Of a stretch of 64,000 nucleotides of DNA, positions 52,177 through 62,813 are shown piece by piece (positions within the stretch are counted from its first letter, which is position 1; every line of letters begins with the position of its first letter). The notes under the pieces are model-generated. The model saw only the letters and a list, made by a program, of their open reading frames with translations. It made no database searches and was not told the origin of the DNA. Both the position numbers and the translations under genes were made by a program. The stretch comes from Muribaculaceae bacterium. Lineage in GTDB: Bacteria > Bacteroidota > Bacteroidia > Bacteroidales > Muribaculaceae. Where the stretch lies: assembly GCA_029057985.1 (NCBI GenBank), contig JAIDYR010000004.1:52336-116335 (forward strand). Reading direction: 5' to 3'.

Positions 52177-53346
52177 ATGAAAAAGATATTGATATGCGCG
52201 CTTGCGGCTTTGGCAACTCTGCCGATTATGGCTCAGGAAGCACCCCAGGATAGTCTGAAAAAGAAAAAAGATAAATTTGAAGTGAAGCCTACCGGACGTA
52301 TCCTCATGGACGGAGGGGTATTTATCTCCCCCGACAAGCCCCTCTTTAAGGATGGCTTCGCCATTCCGGATGCACGCCTCGGAGTTAAGATGAAATATGG
52401 CAAATGGGATGCAAAAGTCGACGTCGGATTCGCCTATGGCAAAGTCGGACTGAAAGACCTGTATATCGGGTATACTTTCAATGACAAGATGAACATCAAG
52501 ATTGGTTCGTTTATCCATCAGTTCGGGCTGCAGAGCGCTACTTCAAGCTCTATGAAGCCTACTATGGAGGAACCTATCTCCAATGCGATCTTCAACGATC
52601 CCCGCCAGCTCGGAGTGCAGTTTGAATATAGCGATGATAAATTCCTCGCTACTGCCTCTTATCACATGGAGCCGTCCGCCACAACATTCATCCTCCAGCC
52701 GGAGCAATTCACTCAGGAAGGGTATGGACTGCGCACCCGACTCGTATATCGTCCGTGGCACGAGGCCGGGAAGATGGCACAGATAGGTATTTCCGGCGCA
52801 TTCGCCACTCCGCAGCGCTACGGCAATCCTGACACTCACAATGCCTTCCAGTTCAAGGCTAATTTCCCGAGCCGGGTAGCCCAGATCGCAGCCCTCTCCA
52901 CTGACGTCACCGATGCCAAAGATCTCTTCAAGCTTTCTCCCGAACTTCTGCTAAGCTACAATCGCTTCGCACTGGAATCGCAATATTACTGGGTGGCGGT
53001 CAATCGCCGCAAAGGCCTTTCAGCCTATAATGCCCAGGGTGCTTACGTAACTTTGCGTGGGCTGCTTATCGGCAATACATATAGCTACGATATGTGGGGA
53101 GGCGGCATCGCCACTCCGGCGCCAAAGACTCTTGAACTCGTACTCGACTATAACTATACGCAGCTGACGGACGCTTCCGCCGGAATGTTCGGAGGAAGAC
53201 TCAACGACTTCTCTGCTACGCTCAACTATCAGATCAACAAATATATGATTGCGCGTCTGCACTATTCTTACACGCATACTTGGGATGGCGCTCCTGTGAA
53301 TACTTCACTTAATGCTATTCTTGCCCGCCTGCAGGTAATCTTCTGA
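52177..53346 (+). CDS. Outer-membrane porin, OprO/OprP-like
   Basis: Signal peptide; beta-barrel pattern; AKVDVGFAYGKVGLKDLYIGYTFNDKMNIKIGSFIHQFGLQ; terminal Phe. Confidence 0.75.
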   Translation: MKKILICALAALATLPIMAQEAPQDSLKKKKDKFEVKPTGRILMDGGVFISPDKPLFKDGFAIPDARLGVKMKYGKWDAKVDVGFAYGKVGLKDLYIGYTFNDKMNIKIGSFIHQFGLQSATSSSMKPTMEEPISNAIFNDPRQLGVQFEYSDDKFLATASYHMEPSATTFILQPEQFTQEGYGLRTRLVYRPWHEAGKMAQIGISGAFATPQRYGNPDTHNAFQFKANFPSRVAQIAALSTDVTDAKDLFKLSPELLLSYNRFALESQYYWVAVNRRKGLSAYNAQGAYVTLRGLLIGNTYSYDMWGGGIATPAPKTLELVLDYNYTQLTDASAGMFGGRLNDFSATLNYQINKYMIARLHYSYTHTWDGAPVNTSLNAILARLQVIF

Positions 53347-53349
53347 TCC

Positions 53350-54111
53350 ATGACTGATACGGAATTAAAATCCCTTCTTGACGCTGAGGCTGAAAGGATT
53401 AATACTCCTGCTTTCATAGCTGACGATCCGGTGCAGTTTCCGCGCCGGTTCGTCAGGCAGGAGGATATTGAGATCGCAGCCCTGCTTTCAGCCATAATCG
53501 CATGGGGCAACCGCAAGATGATATGCCGGGATGCCGACAGGATTCTTGATATAATGGGCGATCATCCGGCCGACTTCGTACGCGACGGGGCATACGAAGA
53601 CCTCGATCCGGATATGAATCTCCACCGCACATTCTTCGTACGCAATTTCCAGCATCTTTTGCGAGGGCTAAGAGCCATCTACAGAAAATATCCCAATCTG
53701 GATGCATTCTCAGCATCCATACGCGCCGGAGAAACCGACTTCCCCGCCTGGAATCTTGTCGGCGCGATGAATGAAATCATAGCGGACGCCAACGGAGGCT
53801 TGCGCGATTCGCGGGCGCTTCCGCAGAATCTTAAGACAACGGCGCTCAAGCGCATCAACATGGCTTTGCGATGGCTCGTGCGCGACGACGGAATAGTCGA
53901 TATGGGAATTTGGAAGAGTATTCCCCAAAGCAAGCTTTTTATTCCGCTTGATGTTCACGTCGGGAACACGGCCCGCGAACTGGGTCTTATAACCCGCAAG
54001 GCCAACGACCGAACTGCAACCGAACAGCTGACAGCCAAGCTGCGTGAATGGCGTCCCGACGACCCGACTTTCTATGACTTTGCCCTCTTCGGCATTGGAA
54101 TGAAGTTATAA
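53350..54111 (+). CDS. TIGR02757-like family protein
   Basis: DPVQFPRRFVRQEDIEIAALLSAIIAWGNRKMI...KLFIPLDVHVGNTAREL. Confidence 0.8.
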   Translation: MTDTELKSLLDAEAERINTPAFIADDPVQFPRRFVRQEDIEIAALLSAIIAWGNRKMICRDADRILDIMGDHPADFVRDGAYEDLDPDMNLHRTFFVRNFQHLLRGLRAIYRKYPNLDAFSASIRAGETDFPAWNLVGAMNEIIADANGGLRDSRALPQNLKTTALKRINMALRWLVRDDGIVDMGIWKSIPQSKLFIPLDVHVGNTARELGLITRKANDRTATEQLTAKLREWRPDDPTFYDFALFGIGMKL

Positions 54112-54119
54112 CAAAAAAC

Positions 54120-54150
54120 TTGCGTATTATCTTATTTTTCGTTAACTTTG
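54120..54150 (+). promoter_or_regulatory. Promoter upstream of the gldE-like gene
   Basis: TTG-N20-TAACTTTG. Confidence 0.6.
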
Positions 54151-54220
54151 TGGCCGATAACCAAGTTTTACACTGATTTTGGACGCAGACCCTTTACCGA
54201 CCGACTCCCCTATTCTGTCG

Positions 54221-55522
54221 ATGATCCTGATGACGACATCGGCTATTCAATTTCATGCTCCCGCCAATTGGGCGAGTTGGATTTCCCTTATTATAATAGC
54301 AATTATCTGTCTCGCTGTCTCGGCATTTGTCTCAGGCAGCGAAATGGCTTATTTCGGACTGACTCATTCCCAGATTGATGAGCTCAAGGAGGAAGATTCG
54401 AGGTCATCCCGCAGAGTGCTCGATATGCTCCGCAATTCTGAGCGTCTGCTTGCGACCATTCTGATAGCCAATAATCTGGTCAATGTGACTATGGTTGTCT
54501 TGCTGACGTTTGCCATATCTCAGACAGTCAGATTTAATTCTGAAATTCTCGATTTCCTGCTGCAGACAGTCTTCCTTACATTTCTTCTGCTTCTATGCGG
54601 CGAGATTTTTCCAAAACTCGTGGCCAGAGGCAATACGATGAAATGGGTCAGCTCGACCTCGGGCGCTCTTCATCTTCTGGAAAAGATACTTTCAGTCCCG
54701 GCAGGAATAATGGTAAGATCGACAACCCTTATCAACCGGATAGTCCATAAGAAAGAGGAGCAATTGTCGACTGACGTGCTTGAGCGCGCCCTCTCCATAT
54801 CCGATATAGAAGAGGGCAAAGAGAAGGAAATGCTGGAGGGAATCCTCAGTTTCGGAGAAAAGGAGGCGGCTGAGATAATGATATCGCGCGTCGACGTGAC
54901 TGCAGTCGAATATCATGCCACCTGGAATGAAATAATCCGGGTCATCCTCGATTCGGGATATTCCCGAATCCCGGTCTATGACACCTCGCAGGACACGATC
55001 CGCGGCATTCTATATTCAAAAGACCTCCTCCCATATATCGGGCGAAGCGATGACTCTTTCCGTTGGCAGAGCCTTATCCGCGAAGCCTTCTTTGTGCCCG
55101 AATCCCGCATGATTGATGACCTTCTTGAAGATTTCCGCAAGAAGCGCATCCACATCGCCATAGTCATCGATGAATATGGCGGCACTCAAGGCATAGTCAC
55201 TCTTGAGGACATCATAGAGGAAATCGTAGGGGAAATCGACGATGAATATGATGACACGGCCTCCATGTACCGCAAGGTAGCTCCCGGCATCTGGCTGATG
55301 GATGCAAAAATCTCTCTCGGCGACCTCTGCCGGGTACTCGATATCGACGAGGAGTCTCTTGGAGATACAGGGGAAGCGGAGACGCTCGCAGGATTGCTGC
55401 TTGAAATCAAGGGAGATTTCCCGACAGCCAAAGAGATTCTTACTCGCGGAGAAATAAAATTCCAGGTGTTGAAACTTGAAAAGCATCGTATCACAAAAGT
55501 AAAGGTAATGTATGACAACTGA
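54221..55522 (+). CDS. gldE: CNNM/CBS-domain hemolysin-family protein, GldE-like
   Basis: SAFVSGSEMAYFGLT, GEIFPKLVARGN; CBS region GYSRIPVYDTSQDTIRGILYSKDLL; IVIDEYGGTQGIVTLEDIIEEIVGEI. Confidence 0.82.
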   Translation: MILMTTSAIQFHAPANWASWISLIIIAIICLAVSAFVSGSEMAYFGLTHSQIDELKEEDSRSSRRVLDMLRNSERLLATILIANNLVNVTMVVLLTFAISQTVRFNSEILDFLLQTVFLTFLLLLCGEIFPKLVARGNTMKWVSSTSGALHLLEKILSVPAGIMVRSTTLINRIVHKKEEQLSTDVLERALSISDIEEGKEKEMLEGILSFGEKEAAEIMISRVDVTAVEYHATWNEIIRVILDSGYSRIPVYDTSQDTIRGILYSKDLLPYIGRSDDSFRWQSLIREAFFVPESRMIDDLLEDFRKKRIHIAIVIDEYGGTQGIVTLEDIIEEIVGEIDDEYDDTASMYRKVAPGIWLMDAKISLGDLCRVLDIDEESLGDTGEAETLAGLLLEIKGDFPTAKEILTRGEIKFQVLKLEKHRITKVKVMYDN

Positions 55523-56234
55523 ATTCATTTATTGGCGCCACGACACGAGTGTCGGCGTGCGCGTAGAGGAACTCTCAGGCTGCGAAGACAAATCACCGAA
55601 ACTCTGGAAAATTCTGGCATTGCAGGTATTCGGCGAGAATGGCGGCGAACGCTATCGGGAGGTAGGTCATTATCCGTCGGGAGCTCCTTATCTGGAAGAT
55701 TCAGTGCAGAGAATTTCAATCTCCCATACTCCGCATTTTATGGTTGTCGCCTCATTACCCCGCACACCGGAAGCTCATCTCGATGAATTCAACACCCGCA
55801 CAGCTATGGGAATCGATACCGAGAAATCTGATCGTGAGCAGGCTCTCAACGTAGCGGCACGCGTCATGAACGAAGCGGAAATAGAGCTCATGGATTCCTT
55901 TGCTTATGATCTTTCGCAAGGCTCTTCTCAGCGCCCTGCCATTCCCGAGAAGACAGCAAAGATTCGCTCCGCAGTACTCGCCTGGACTATCAAGGAGGCT
56001 CTCTACAAAGCTGCTTTGGAGGAAGGGATCGATTTCAAGAATAATCTGAGAATACTTAAATTTCCTGAGATATGCAGCGGCCCGCTTGTAAAATCTCCTA
56101 TATTGGGACACGCTGAGATCGATCTGGAAGGAATCCCCGGGCCAATTGAGATGAAGCTCTTCTCTTATCTCTCGGAAGGTCATATAGTGACTATCGCCTT
56201 ATCTTCAAAATGCGCTACATTCAAGAAAAAATAA
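55512..56234 (+). CDS. 4'-phosphopantetheinyl transferase superfamily protein
   Basis: RISISHTPHFMVVA, MGIDTEKSDR, WTIKEALYKAALEEGIDF. Confidence 0.85.
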   Translation: MTTEFIYWRHDTSVGVRVEELSGCEDKSPKLWKILALQVFGENGGERYREVGHYPSGAPYLEDSVQRISISHTPHFMVVASLPRTPEAHLDEFNTRTAMGIDTEKSDREQALNVAARVMNEAEIELMDSFAYDLSQGSSQRPAIPEKTAKIRSAVLAWTIKEALYKAALEEGIDFKNNLRILKFPEICSGPLVKSPILGHAEIDLEGIPGPIEMKLFSYLSEGHIVTIALSSKCATFKKK

Positions 56235-56529
56235 GACCTGACAAAACAGCATGTCAAAATTATAACCTGACAAAACAGATTGACCCTGACTTCGGTGAAG
56301 TCAGGGTCAGTCATTATAGATTTATTTGATTTTCTGAATCAGTTTAGAGCCCGTTTACTAAGAACTGTTAAAATTTCATTTTGATCGAATATCAACGATA
56401 AAACGCCCATATTTTAGCCATTTTCGATCTTTTCATCAGTCACGATGCCCGCATCGCGCCTTCTTCAAAAATCGAAACTGCCTCAAAATCTGTACATTTT
56501 CTCGTTAACATTCTTTAGTAAACTGGCTC

Positions 56530-57252
56530 TTAATCGCGGCCGCCTCCGAAGATACGGAGAAGGAAGATAAAGAGGTTGATGAAGTCGAGGTAAAGATTCA
56601 TGGCTCCGATAGTAGCCAGGCGATCAGTTACGCCCGGATCAAGGTTGGCTTGAGCCAGACGGCGGATTTGCTGAGTATCCCATGCCGTCAGACCGACGAA
56701 GAGCAGAACGCCTACGATTGATACCACCCATTCAATCGTGTTGCTGTGGGCAAACCAATTGACGATCATCAGGATTATAAGCCCGAAAAGAGCCATCATC
56801 AGGTAGGAGCCGAACTTCGAAAGGTCGGACTTGGTGAAATATCCATAGACACTCATTGCGCCGAATGTGCCGGCGGTAATGAAGAGAGTATAGACGATTG
56901 TGCCGATTCGGTAGACAAAGAATATAGGAGTCAGCCACGCTCCCATAAGAGCTGAGAAGACACAGAACCAGAAGAGCAAAGTACCCTGCTGCATCTTCAG
57001 CGCACGCGACGGGATAATCCATGCCATGGCGAACATTCCTATGAGCATACCCCAGAATACAATCTTATTCCCGAAGAAGAACGCGATTGCTGAGGGGGAA
57101 GATGCGATGCCGAGTGCGCAGAATGCAGATATCAGCAAGCCGATAAACATTCGCACGTAAACCTTACGCATCACGGTATTGACCTGAGTGGTCAACCCGG
57201 CGGATGACCCTCCATAGTAAGGAGGAGGAGTCTGAGAATTTCTGTAATCCAT
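56530..57252 (-). CDS. Bax inhibitor-1/YccA family membrane protein
   Basis: Seven-TM pattern; AWDTQQIRRLAQ, GAMNLYLDFINLFIFLLRIFGGGRD. Confidence 0.92.
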   Translation of the reverse strand: MDYRNSQTPPPYYGGSSAGLTTQVNTVMRKVYVRMFIGLLISAFCALGIASSPSAIAFFFGNKIVFWGMLIGMFAMAWIIPSRALKMQQGTLLFWFCVFSALMGAWLTPIFFVYRIGTIVYTLFITAGTFGAMSVYGYFTKSDLSKFGSYLMMALFGLIILMIVNWFAHSNTIEWVVSIVGVLLFVGLTAWDTQQIRRLAQANLDPGVTDRLATIGAMNLYLDFINLFIFLLRIFGGGRD

Positions 57253-57390
57253 ATTTGTATTTAATTTTGTGGGTTAGTCGTCATTGACAAATTACTTCGT
57301 TTCCGACGTGATTCTTTATAAGAAAACGCTTATAAGGATTGGGATTGTTCGAAGAATCTATCACTTTTGACACAAATTTCGTGCCAAAGT

Positions 57391-59172
57391 TTACATTCTC
57401 TCCGGCATTTCCATGCCGAGAAGTTGCGTTCCGGAGCGAAGCGTGCGAGCTACGATCTGCGACAGATTAAGACGCAGGCATCGGGTAGCCGGATCATCTT
57501 CCTTCAAAATGGAGTAATCATGATAGAATTGATTATACTCCTTAGCAAGTTCATAGCAATAATTGGCGATGACAGCCGGAGAGTAATTGCGTCCGGCTTC
57601 GGCAACTACCCCCGGGAAATCCGCAATTTTCTGAATGAGCACCTGCTCTTTCTCGTTGGGTACGGCTTCGGCATAGGAGCATGACGCGAGTTCATCGGCA
57701 GCCTTACGACATACGCTGCGGATACGGGCATACGTATATTGCAGGAACGGCCCCGTATTACCATTGAAATCGATCGACTCCTTGGGATTGAAGAGCATAT
57801 TCTTTTTGGGATCGACCTTCAGCAGGAAATACTTAAGGGCGCCGAGTCCGACCATACGGGCGATTTCTTCCGCTTCCTCTTCAGGCATGCCGTCGAATCT
57901 GCTCGCAGCAGCCTCCCTGGCATTAGCTATCATTGTATCCATAAGGTCGTCGGCATCGACAACAGTGCCTTCACGGGATTTCATCTTACCCTCGGGGAGT
58001 TCGACCATTCCGTAGGAGAAGTGGGTAAGGGATTTACCCCATTTGAATCCGAGTTTGTCGAGTAGCAGACTGAGAACCTGAAAATGATAGTTCTGCTCGT
58101 TGCCGACAACGTAGATCATCTTGTCGATAGGGAAATCCTGATATCTGAGTTTGGCAGTGCCTATATCCTGAGTCATATATACGGAAGTGCCGTCAGAACG
58201 CAGAAGAAGTTTATGATCAAGGCCGTCGGGAGTAAGGTCGGCCCATACAGAGCCATCATCCTTCTTATACATTATGCCCTTCTCCATGCCGCCGAGCACG
58301 AGATCCTTACCTTCAAGATATGTGTCGGATTCGTAGTAGATTTTATCAAAATCTACACCCAGACGCTTGTAGGTCTCGTCAAAGCCGGCATATACCCATT
58401 CATTCATCATTTTCCAGAGACTGCGCACTTCTTCGTCGCCGGCTTCCCAACGACGGAGCATCTCGCGGGCCTCTTTCATAAGTTCAGACTCTGTCTCGGC
58501 TTCCTCTTTTGAAAGGTTCTTCTCATTCATAAGCTGATTAAGCTCAGCTTTGTAATGCTTGTCGAAAAGGACGTAGAAATCTCCTATAAGATGGTCGCCT
58601 TTCTTGCCGGCTGATTCGGGGGTCACTCCTTCGCCCCATTTTTTCCATGCAAGCATCGACTTGCAGATATGAATTCCGCGGTCATTGACAATATTGGTCT
58701 TCACTACCTTCTTACCATTGGCCTTGAGAATCTGAGAGAGGGAGTAGCCAAGAAGATTATTACGGACGTGTCCGAGATGAAGGGGCTTATTAGTATTGGG
58801 GGATGAATATTCCACCATGACCAATTCCGAATCTTCAGTCGGAGTTAAAAATCCGAAGTTCTCTTCGCCTTGAATTTCATGAAGCAGATTACGCCAGAAT
58901 TCAGCGCTCACAGTCAGGTTAAGGAAGCCCTTTACGGCATTGAAAGCCGCTACAGCATCTACATTTTCTTTCATCCAGGCGCCGATTTCCTGTGCTGTAG
59001 CCTCGGGCGCCTTGTGAGAAGCCTTGAGGAAGGGGAAAACGACAACTGTCAGATGCCCTTCGAATTCTTTCTTCGTAGGCGAAACCTGCACATTTGCCGG
59101 GGCAATCTCAGCGCCATAAAGTGCCTTTACAGCATCGCTGACGCCCTGCGCGATAATCTCTTCTATTTTCAT
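57391..59172 (-). CDS. argS: Arginyl-tRNA synthetase
   Basis: VEYSSPNTNKPLHLGHVRNNLLG (HIGH-type motif); C-terminal LGMEMPERM. Confidence 0.97.
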   Translation of the reverse strand: MKIEEIIAQGVSDAVKALYGAEIAPANVQVSPTKKEFEGHLTVVVFPFLKASHKAPEATAQEIGAWMKENVDAVAAFNAVKGFLNLTVSAEFWRNLLHEIQGEENFGFLTPTEDSELVMVEYSSPNTNKPLHLGHVRNNLLGYSLSQILKANGKKVVKTNIVNDRGIHICKSMLAWKKWGEGVTPESAGKKGDHLIGDFYVLFDKHYKAELNQLMNEKNLSKEEAETESELMKEAREMLRRWEAGDEEVRSLWKMMNEWVYAGFDETYKRLGVDFDKIYYESDTYLEGKDLVLGGMEKGIMYKKDDGSVWADLTPDGLDHKLLLRSDGTSVYMTQDIGTAKLRYQDFPIDKMIYVVGNEQNYHFQVLSLLLDKLGFKWGKSLTHFSYGMVELPEGKMKSREGTVVDADDLMDTMIANAREAAASRFDGMPEEEAEEIARMVGLGALKYFLLKVDPKKNMLFNPKESIDFNGNTGPFLQYTYARIRSVCRKAADELASCSYAEAVPNEKEQVLIQKIADFPGVVAEAGRNYSPAVIANYCYELAKEYNQFYHDYSILKEDDPATRCLRLNLSQIVARTLRSGTQLLGMEMPERM

Positions 59173-59268
59173 ATTTAATATGTAGTCTTGTTGATTTCTT
59201 TTCGTTTTGGGATACCTTAGACCCCGTTTAATAAAATAAGTTACAAAATTAATGATTTTTTCTTGTTT

Positions 59269-62200
59269 CTACAAATAGACTTGCTCGACTTCCCCTTCTT
59301 TAATATACCATAAGTATCCTTCGACATGGGGGGCGCCCGCATACTCCCGCAGCTTACGCATATAGTTACGCACCTGGCTGCGATAGGCTGACCGGTTGGA
59401 CGTACCGAATTTATAATCTATCACAGTCATTGACCCATCCTTGTTTACAAGCACCCGATCGGGACGCCGGGTCCGGCTGCCGGCCTGGATGAGAGGTCGC
59501 TCATTGAGGACCTTTCTGCTCCCGTCAAACCATCCATAGTCTTCGACCGACATAAGCGCTTTCTCCAGAAGCGGATAATAATATTCAATCTCATCTCGGC
59601 TTATCCTCCCCTTGACACGCATCTTTTCAAATCCTTTACGCAGATCCGATGCTTCCCTGACATATTCCAGTACCCCATGAAGCAGGCTTCCGACAGAGCG
59701 TGGATCCTGACGATCATCTTCGGCAGGATCTTCGTAGAGTTGATCTTTTTCCGGAGTATACTGGAGTATCGGACGATTGGAATTTACAAAATATTCGCTG
59801 ATCTGACGGTCTTCGGAAGCCGATTGTTTCTCCTCGCGGTATCGTTTAAGAGTAGACGCTACGTCTTGTATGGGCATGCCGTATTCATAAGCGGCCGGGC
59901 CTATCTTCATTTCTTCATCCGAAGGCATCATTTCCATCTCATCCGGTCTGTTCTTGGCCGAATACTCGTCATATCTTCCTATAATCTCCTTAATGGCAAC
60001 TCCCATTGATTTCTTCGCGGCTTCGGAGGATGCGACCCCCTTTTTACGGGATTTAGTTTCCTCCTCCGATTCTACTACGTCATCATCGGCGGGCAGGCCA
60101 GCCTGCCATATATATAGCTCACATATAGGTCGAGTCATTGCCACGTAAGCCTTATTGAGCTGATCGGCGCGCACATTCTTCACAGCTTCGCTCCGTATCG
60201 ACTCAAACGGCGTATTCTTCCATTTCGTTTCAGACTTGCTGATCAGAATCGGCATCATTGAAGGCAGATACTCCGCCAACGGAAAATCTTCGGGAATCTC
60301 CACCCATGTCCACTCATCTTTCATCTCGAGACTAAAATCCAGTTCGGGCAGCAATACACAGGGAAATTCCAGACCTTTGGACTTATGGATTGTCATCACC
60401 GATATAGCGTCGGAACCTTCCGGAGAGATGACTGCGACATTACACCCTGCCTTATCCCACCATCTCAGAAAACTACCGATATCCGAAGGCCATACCTCGC
60501 AGTAGGCCAATACCTCATCCTGGAAGGCTGCAAGATAGATGGCATCGTTTCGTTTGAGTTCGTCGGCGACAAATATCTCAGTCAGCGCCTCCACCAAGGA
60601 CGGAAGGGTGACGGCCTGCATCCCTGCAAGAAGTTCAGACATTACATCTCCATCGAAATCTCCGCTAAGAAAGTTTTCGATTCGCTCCTGCATATCTTCA
60701 TCGCGATGGCTCATGCAATAGTAACGGAAATGTGCGGCCAAGGGGAGCCAATTAGTGCGTATCGACTTGTCGTCATCTTCAGAATCCGCAAATTTGCCTT
60801 CCATGCCGTTCTGAATCATACGCAGACATTCGACTACAGTCTGCACGGCTTTAGAAACACCGAGTTTTAGAGAATCCTCCCCAACGAATGAAAGTTTCTG
60901 AAGCGACTCGTCATCATCAGTCATCGAGCGATCCGAGAGATAGGAAATAATTTCTCCGGCAGCTGCATTCGAATTGGTCAGAATGGCAATTTCTTTCTGT
61001 AAGTATCCGCGGCTCAACAGATTATTGATGCGATGATATATACTCTCCAGAAGAGTTTCGGAAAGTCGATCTACTACGTCACTTTCCTTTTTTTCTCTAT
61101 TTTCAGCGTAGAACTCAACGCAAACATATCCTTTTTCCTCCTTCTTGGCAGGAAATTGAACCGTATTGGCGTAAAGATTTTCGAGGCCGCCACCAAGCAG
61201 ATCAGTGAGATGGCGAAAGAAGAAATTATTGAATTTGACGATTCTACGCAGACTGCGGTGATTAGTATTTTCAGCTTTTGCATGTCCGCGCATATCGAGT
61301 CCGGGGAATTCATCCGGCACCCTTCCGGTGATGAGCGTGGGGTCTGCGCTGCGGAAGCGATATATGCTTTGCTTGGCATCTCCAATGATGAGATTCTCAT
61401 TGTCATGGCTCTCGCTTTCACGCAAAAGAGGCACCATATTGTCCCATTGCATACGTGAGGTGTCCTGAAATTCATCTATAAGGAAGTGATGAAATCGGGA
61501 GCCGTGGCGTTCGTAGATAAATGGCACGTCATCATCTGCTATAATACGCCGAAGAATCGTATTGGTATCCGAGAGTTTCATCGTGCCGCTCTCGACAAGG
61601 AATTGCTCGCCGCGCTTATGCAGTTCGCGCATCAGGCCAATACGCGGCACACTTTTTTTAAGCAGCTGCCAGAGTTGATTATTCGCAGAAGCCTTCCATT
61701 CCGACCATTCATCAAAAGCCTGACGCAATTTATTGAGAGCTTCCACCAGAGAGTGGCACCGTTCCGCGTAAATACCGAGCATTTTCTTTTTATCGGCATC
61801 TTTCCCCTTCCATAGATTTTTCTCAGTCCATTCTTTCGGGCCGGATAGTTTTAAATCATCAGCAGGATCTGCCGTTGAGGAGGCGAACTTGGCGAGTTGG
61901 CCGGGGAGTAAGTGTCCGTAGGCTATGTAATCCTTCATTGGCTCGGATGACATAGCCGCCGCTTCATCAATCACGTTATTGGCGGCCTCGTTGACGCGCG
62001 CGAACCTGTCGGTCAGTTCATCATCAAATAGCCTTCCGCCTTCATCGAGCGCTTTCAGAAGGTCGCCGCCGTTGTCAAAGTATTCGGTCAGTCTCGCACG
62101 CGGGATTTTATTTTCTTCCTTATCGAATTCGTCGGCAAGTTTTCTGAATTCATCAAGAAGGGTACTTGAACGGGGATTGGCATCAGCCGATATCTTCTGA

Positions 62201-62802
62201 TCGAATACATTCCATCCTTTTTTACCGGTGCGTATCCGCTCCTCAATATAATGTCGCACCCAGCTTTCGGTCACTTTATCGAGGTTACCTCCGGTAAGAT
62301 CATCAATCATTCGGAGCACTACTTCACGATTGACGGCGCCCGTATTGATAATGACTTCATATCCGTCGGGGAGATCTGCTTCGTAGGCAAATGTGCGGAG
62401 TATTGCCTGAAAGAAGGAGTCGATTGTCATTACGTTGAAATCAGAATAGCAGTAAAGGAGATAGCGGAGTGCTATCCCGCAACTCCGGCTGATTTCATCG
62501 GGAGTTGCTGAAAATTCATCCATGAAGTCCTGCATATACGTAGTCGCTCCCGGATTGGCGGGATCGACGTTATAGGCCAGATCGTTGAGTTTGGCCATTA
62601 TGCGTTGCTTCATCTCGTCAGTAGCCTTGTTAGTGAAAGTTATGGCAAGGATATGGCTGACGGAATCGCGAAGTTCGTTGTCATCACGCAGACGTGGCCT
62701 TGTGGCACCCTCATCCTTTATGGATATAAGCAGGCGCAGGAATTTCTTTGTCAGCGTATAGGTCTTGCCTGAGCCGGCTGAAGCGCGTTGAAGAGTTAGC
62801 AA
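59269..62802 (-). CDS. UvrD/AddA/RecB-like helicase-nuclease
   Basis: Walker A ASAGSGKTYTLTKKFLRLL; LIDEFQDTSRMQWDNMVPLL; C-terminal nuclease VIDYKFG. Confidence 0.92.
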   Translation of the reverse strand: MLTLQRASAGSGKTYTLTKKFLRLLISIKDEGATRPRLRDDNELRDSVSHILAITFTNKATDEMKQRIMAKLNDLAYNVDPANPGATTYMQDFMDEFSATPDEISRSCGIALRYLLYCYSDFNVMTIDSFFQAILRTFAYEADLPDGYEVIINTGAVNREVVLRMIDDLTGGNLDKVTESWVRHYIEERIRTGKKGWNVFDQKISADANPRSSTLLDEFRKLADEFDKEENKIPRARLTEYFDNGGDLLKALDEGGRLFDDELTDRFARVNEAANNVIDEAAAMSSEPMKDYIAYGHLLPGQLAKFASSTADPADDLKLSGPKEWTEKNLWKGKDADKKKMLGIYAERCHSLVEALNKLRQAFDEWSEWKASANNQLWQLLKKSVPRIGLMRELHKRGEQFLVESGTMKLSDTNTILRRIIADDDVPFIYERHGSRFHHFLIDEFQDTSRMQWDNMVPLLRESESHDNENLIIGDAKQSIYRFRSADPTLITGRVPDEFPGLDMRGHAKAENTNHRSLRRIVKFNNFFFRHLTDLLGGGLENLYANTVQFPAKKEEKGYVCVEFYAENREKKESDVVDRLSETLLESIYHRINNLLSRGYLQKEIAILTNSNAAAGEIISYLSDRSMTDDDESLQKLSFVGEDSLKLGVSKAVQTVVECLRMIQNGMEGKFADSEDDDKSIRTNWLPLAAHFRYYCMSHRDEDMQERIENFLSGDFDGDVMSELLAGMQAVTLPSLVEALTEIFVADELKRNDAIYLAAFQDEVLAYCEVWPSDIGSFLRWWDKAGCNVAVISPEGSDAISVMTIHKSKGLEFPCVLLPELDFSLEMKDEWTWVEIPEDFPLAEYLPSMMPILISKSETKWKNTPFESIRSEAVKNVRADQLNKAYVAMTRPICELYIWQAGLPADDDVVESEEETKSRKKGVASSEAAKKSMGVAIKEIIGRYDEYSAKNRPDEMEMMPSDEEMKIGPAAYEYGMPIQDVASTLKRYREEKQSASEDRQISEYFVNSNRPILQYTPEKDQLYEDPAEDDRQDPRSVGSLLHGVLEYVREASDLRKGFEKMRVKGRISRDEIEYYYPLLEKALMSVEDYGWFDGSRKVLNERPLIQAGSRTRRPDRVLVNKDGSMTVIDYKFGTSNRSAYRSQVRNYMRKLREYAGAPHVEGYLWYIKEGEVEQVYL

Positions 62803-62813
62803 AATTCGAAGGA

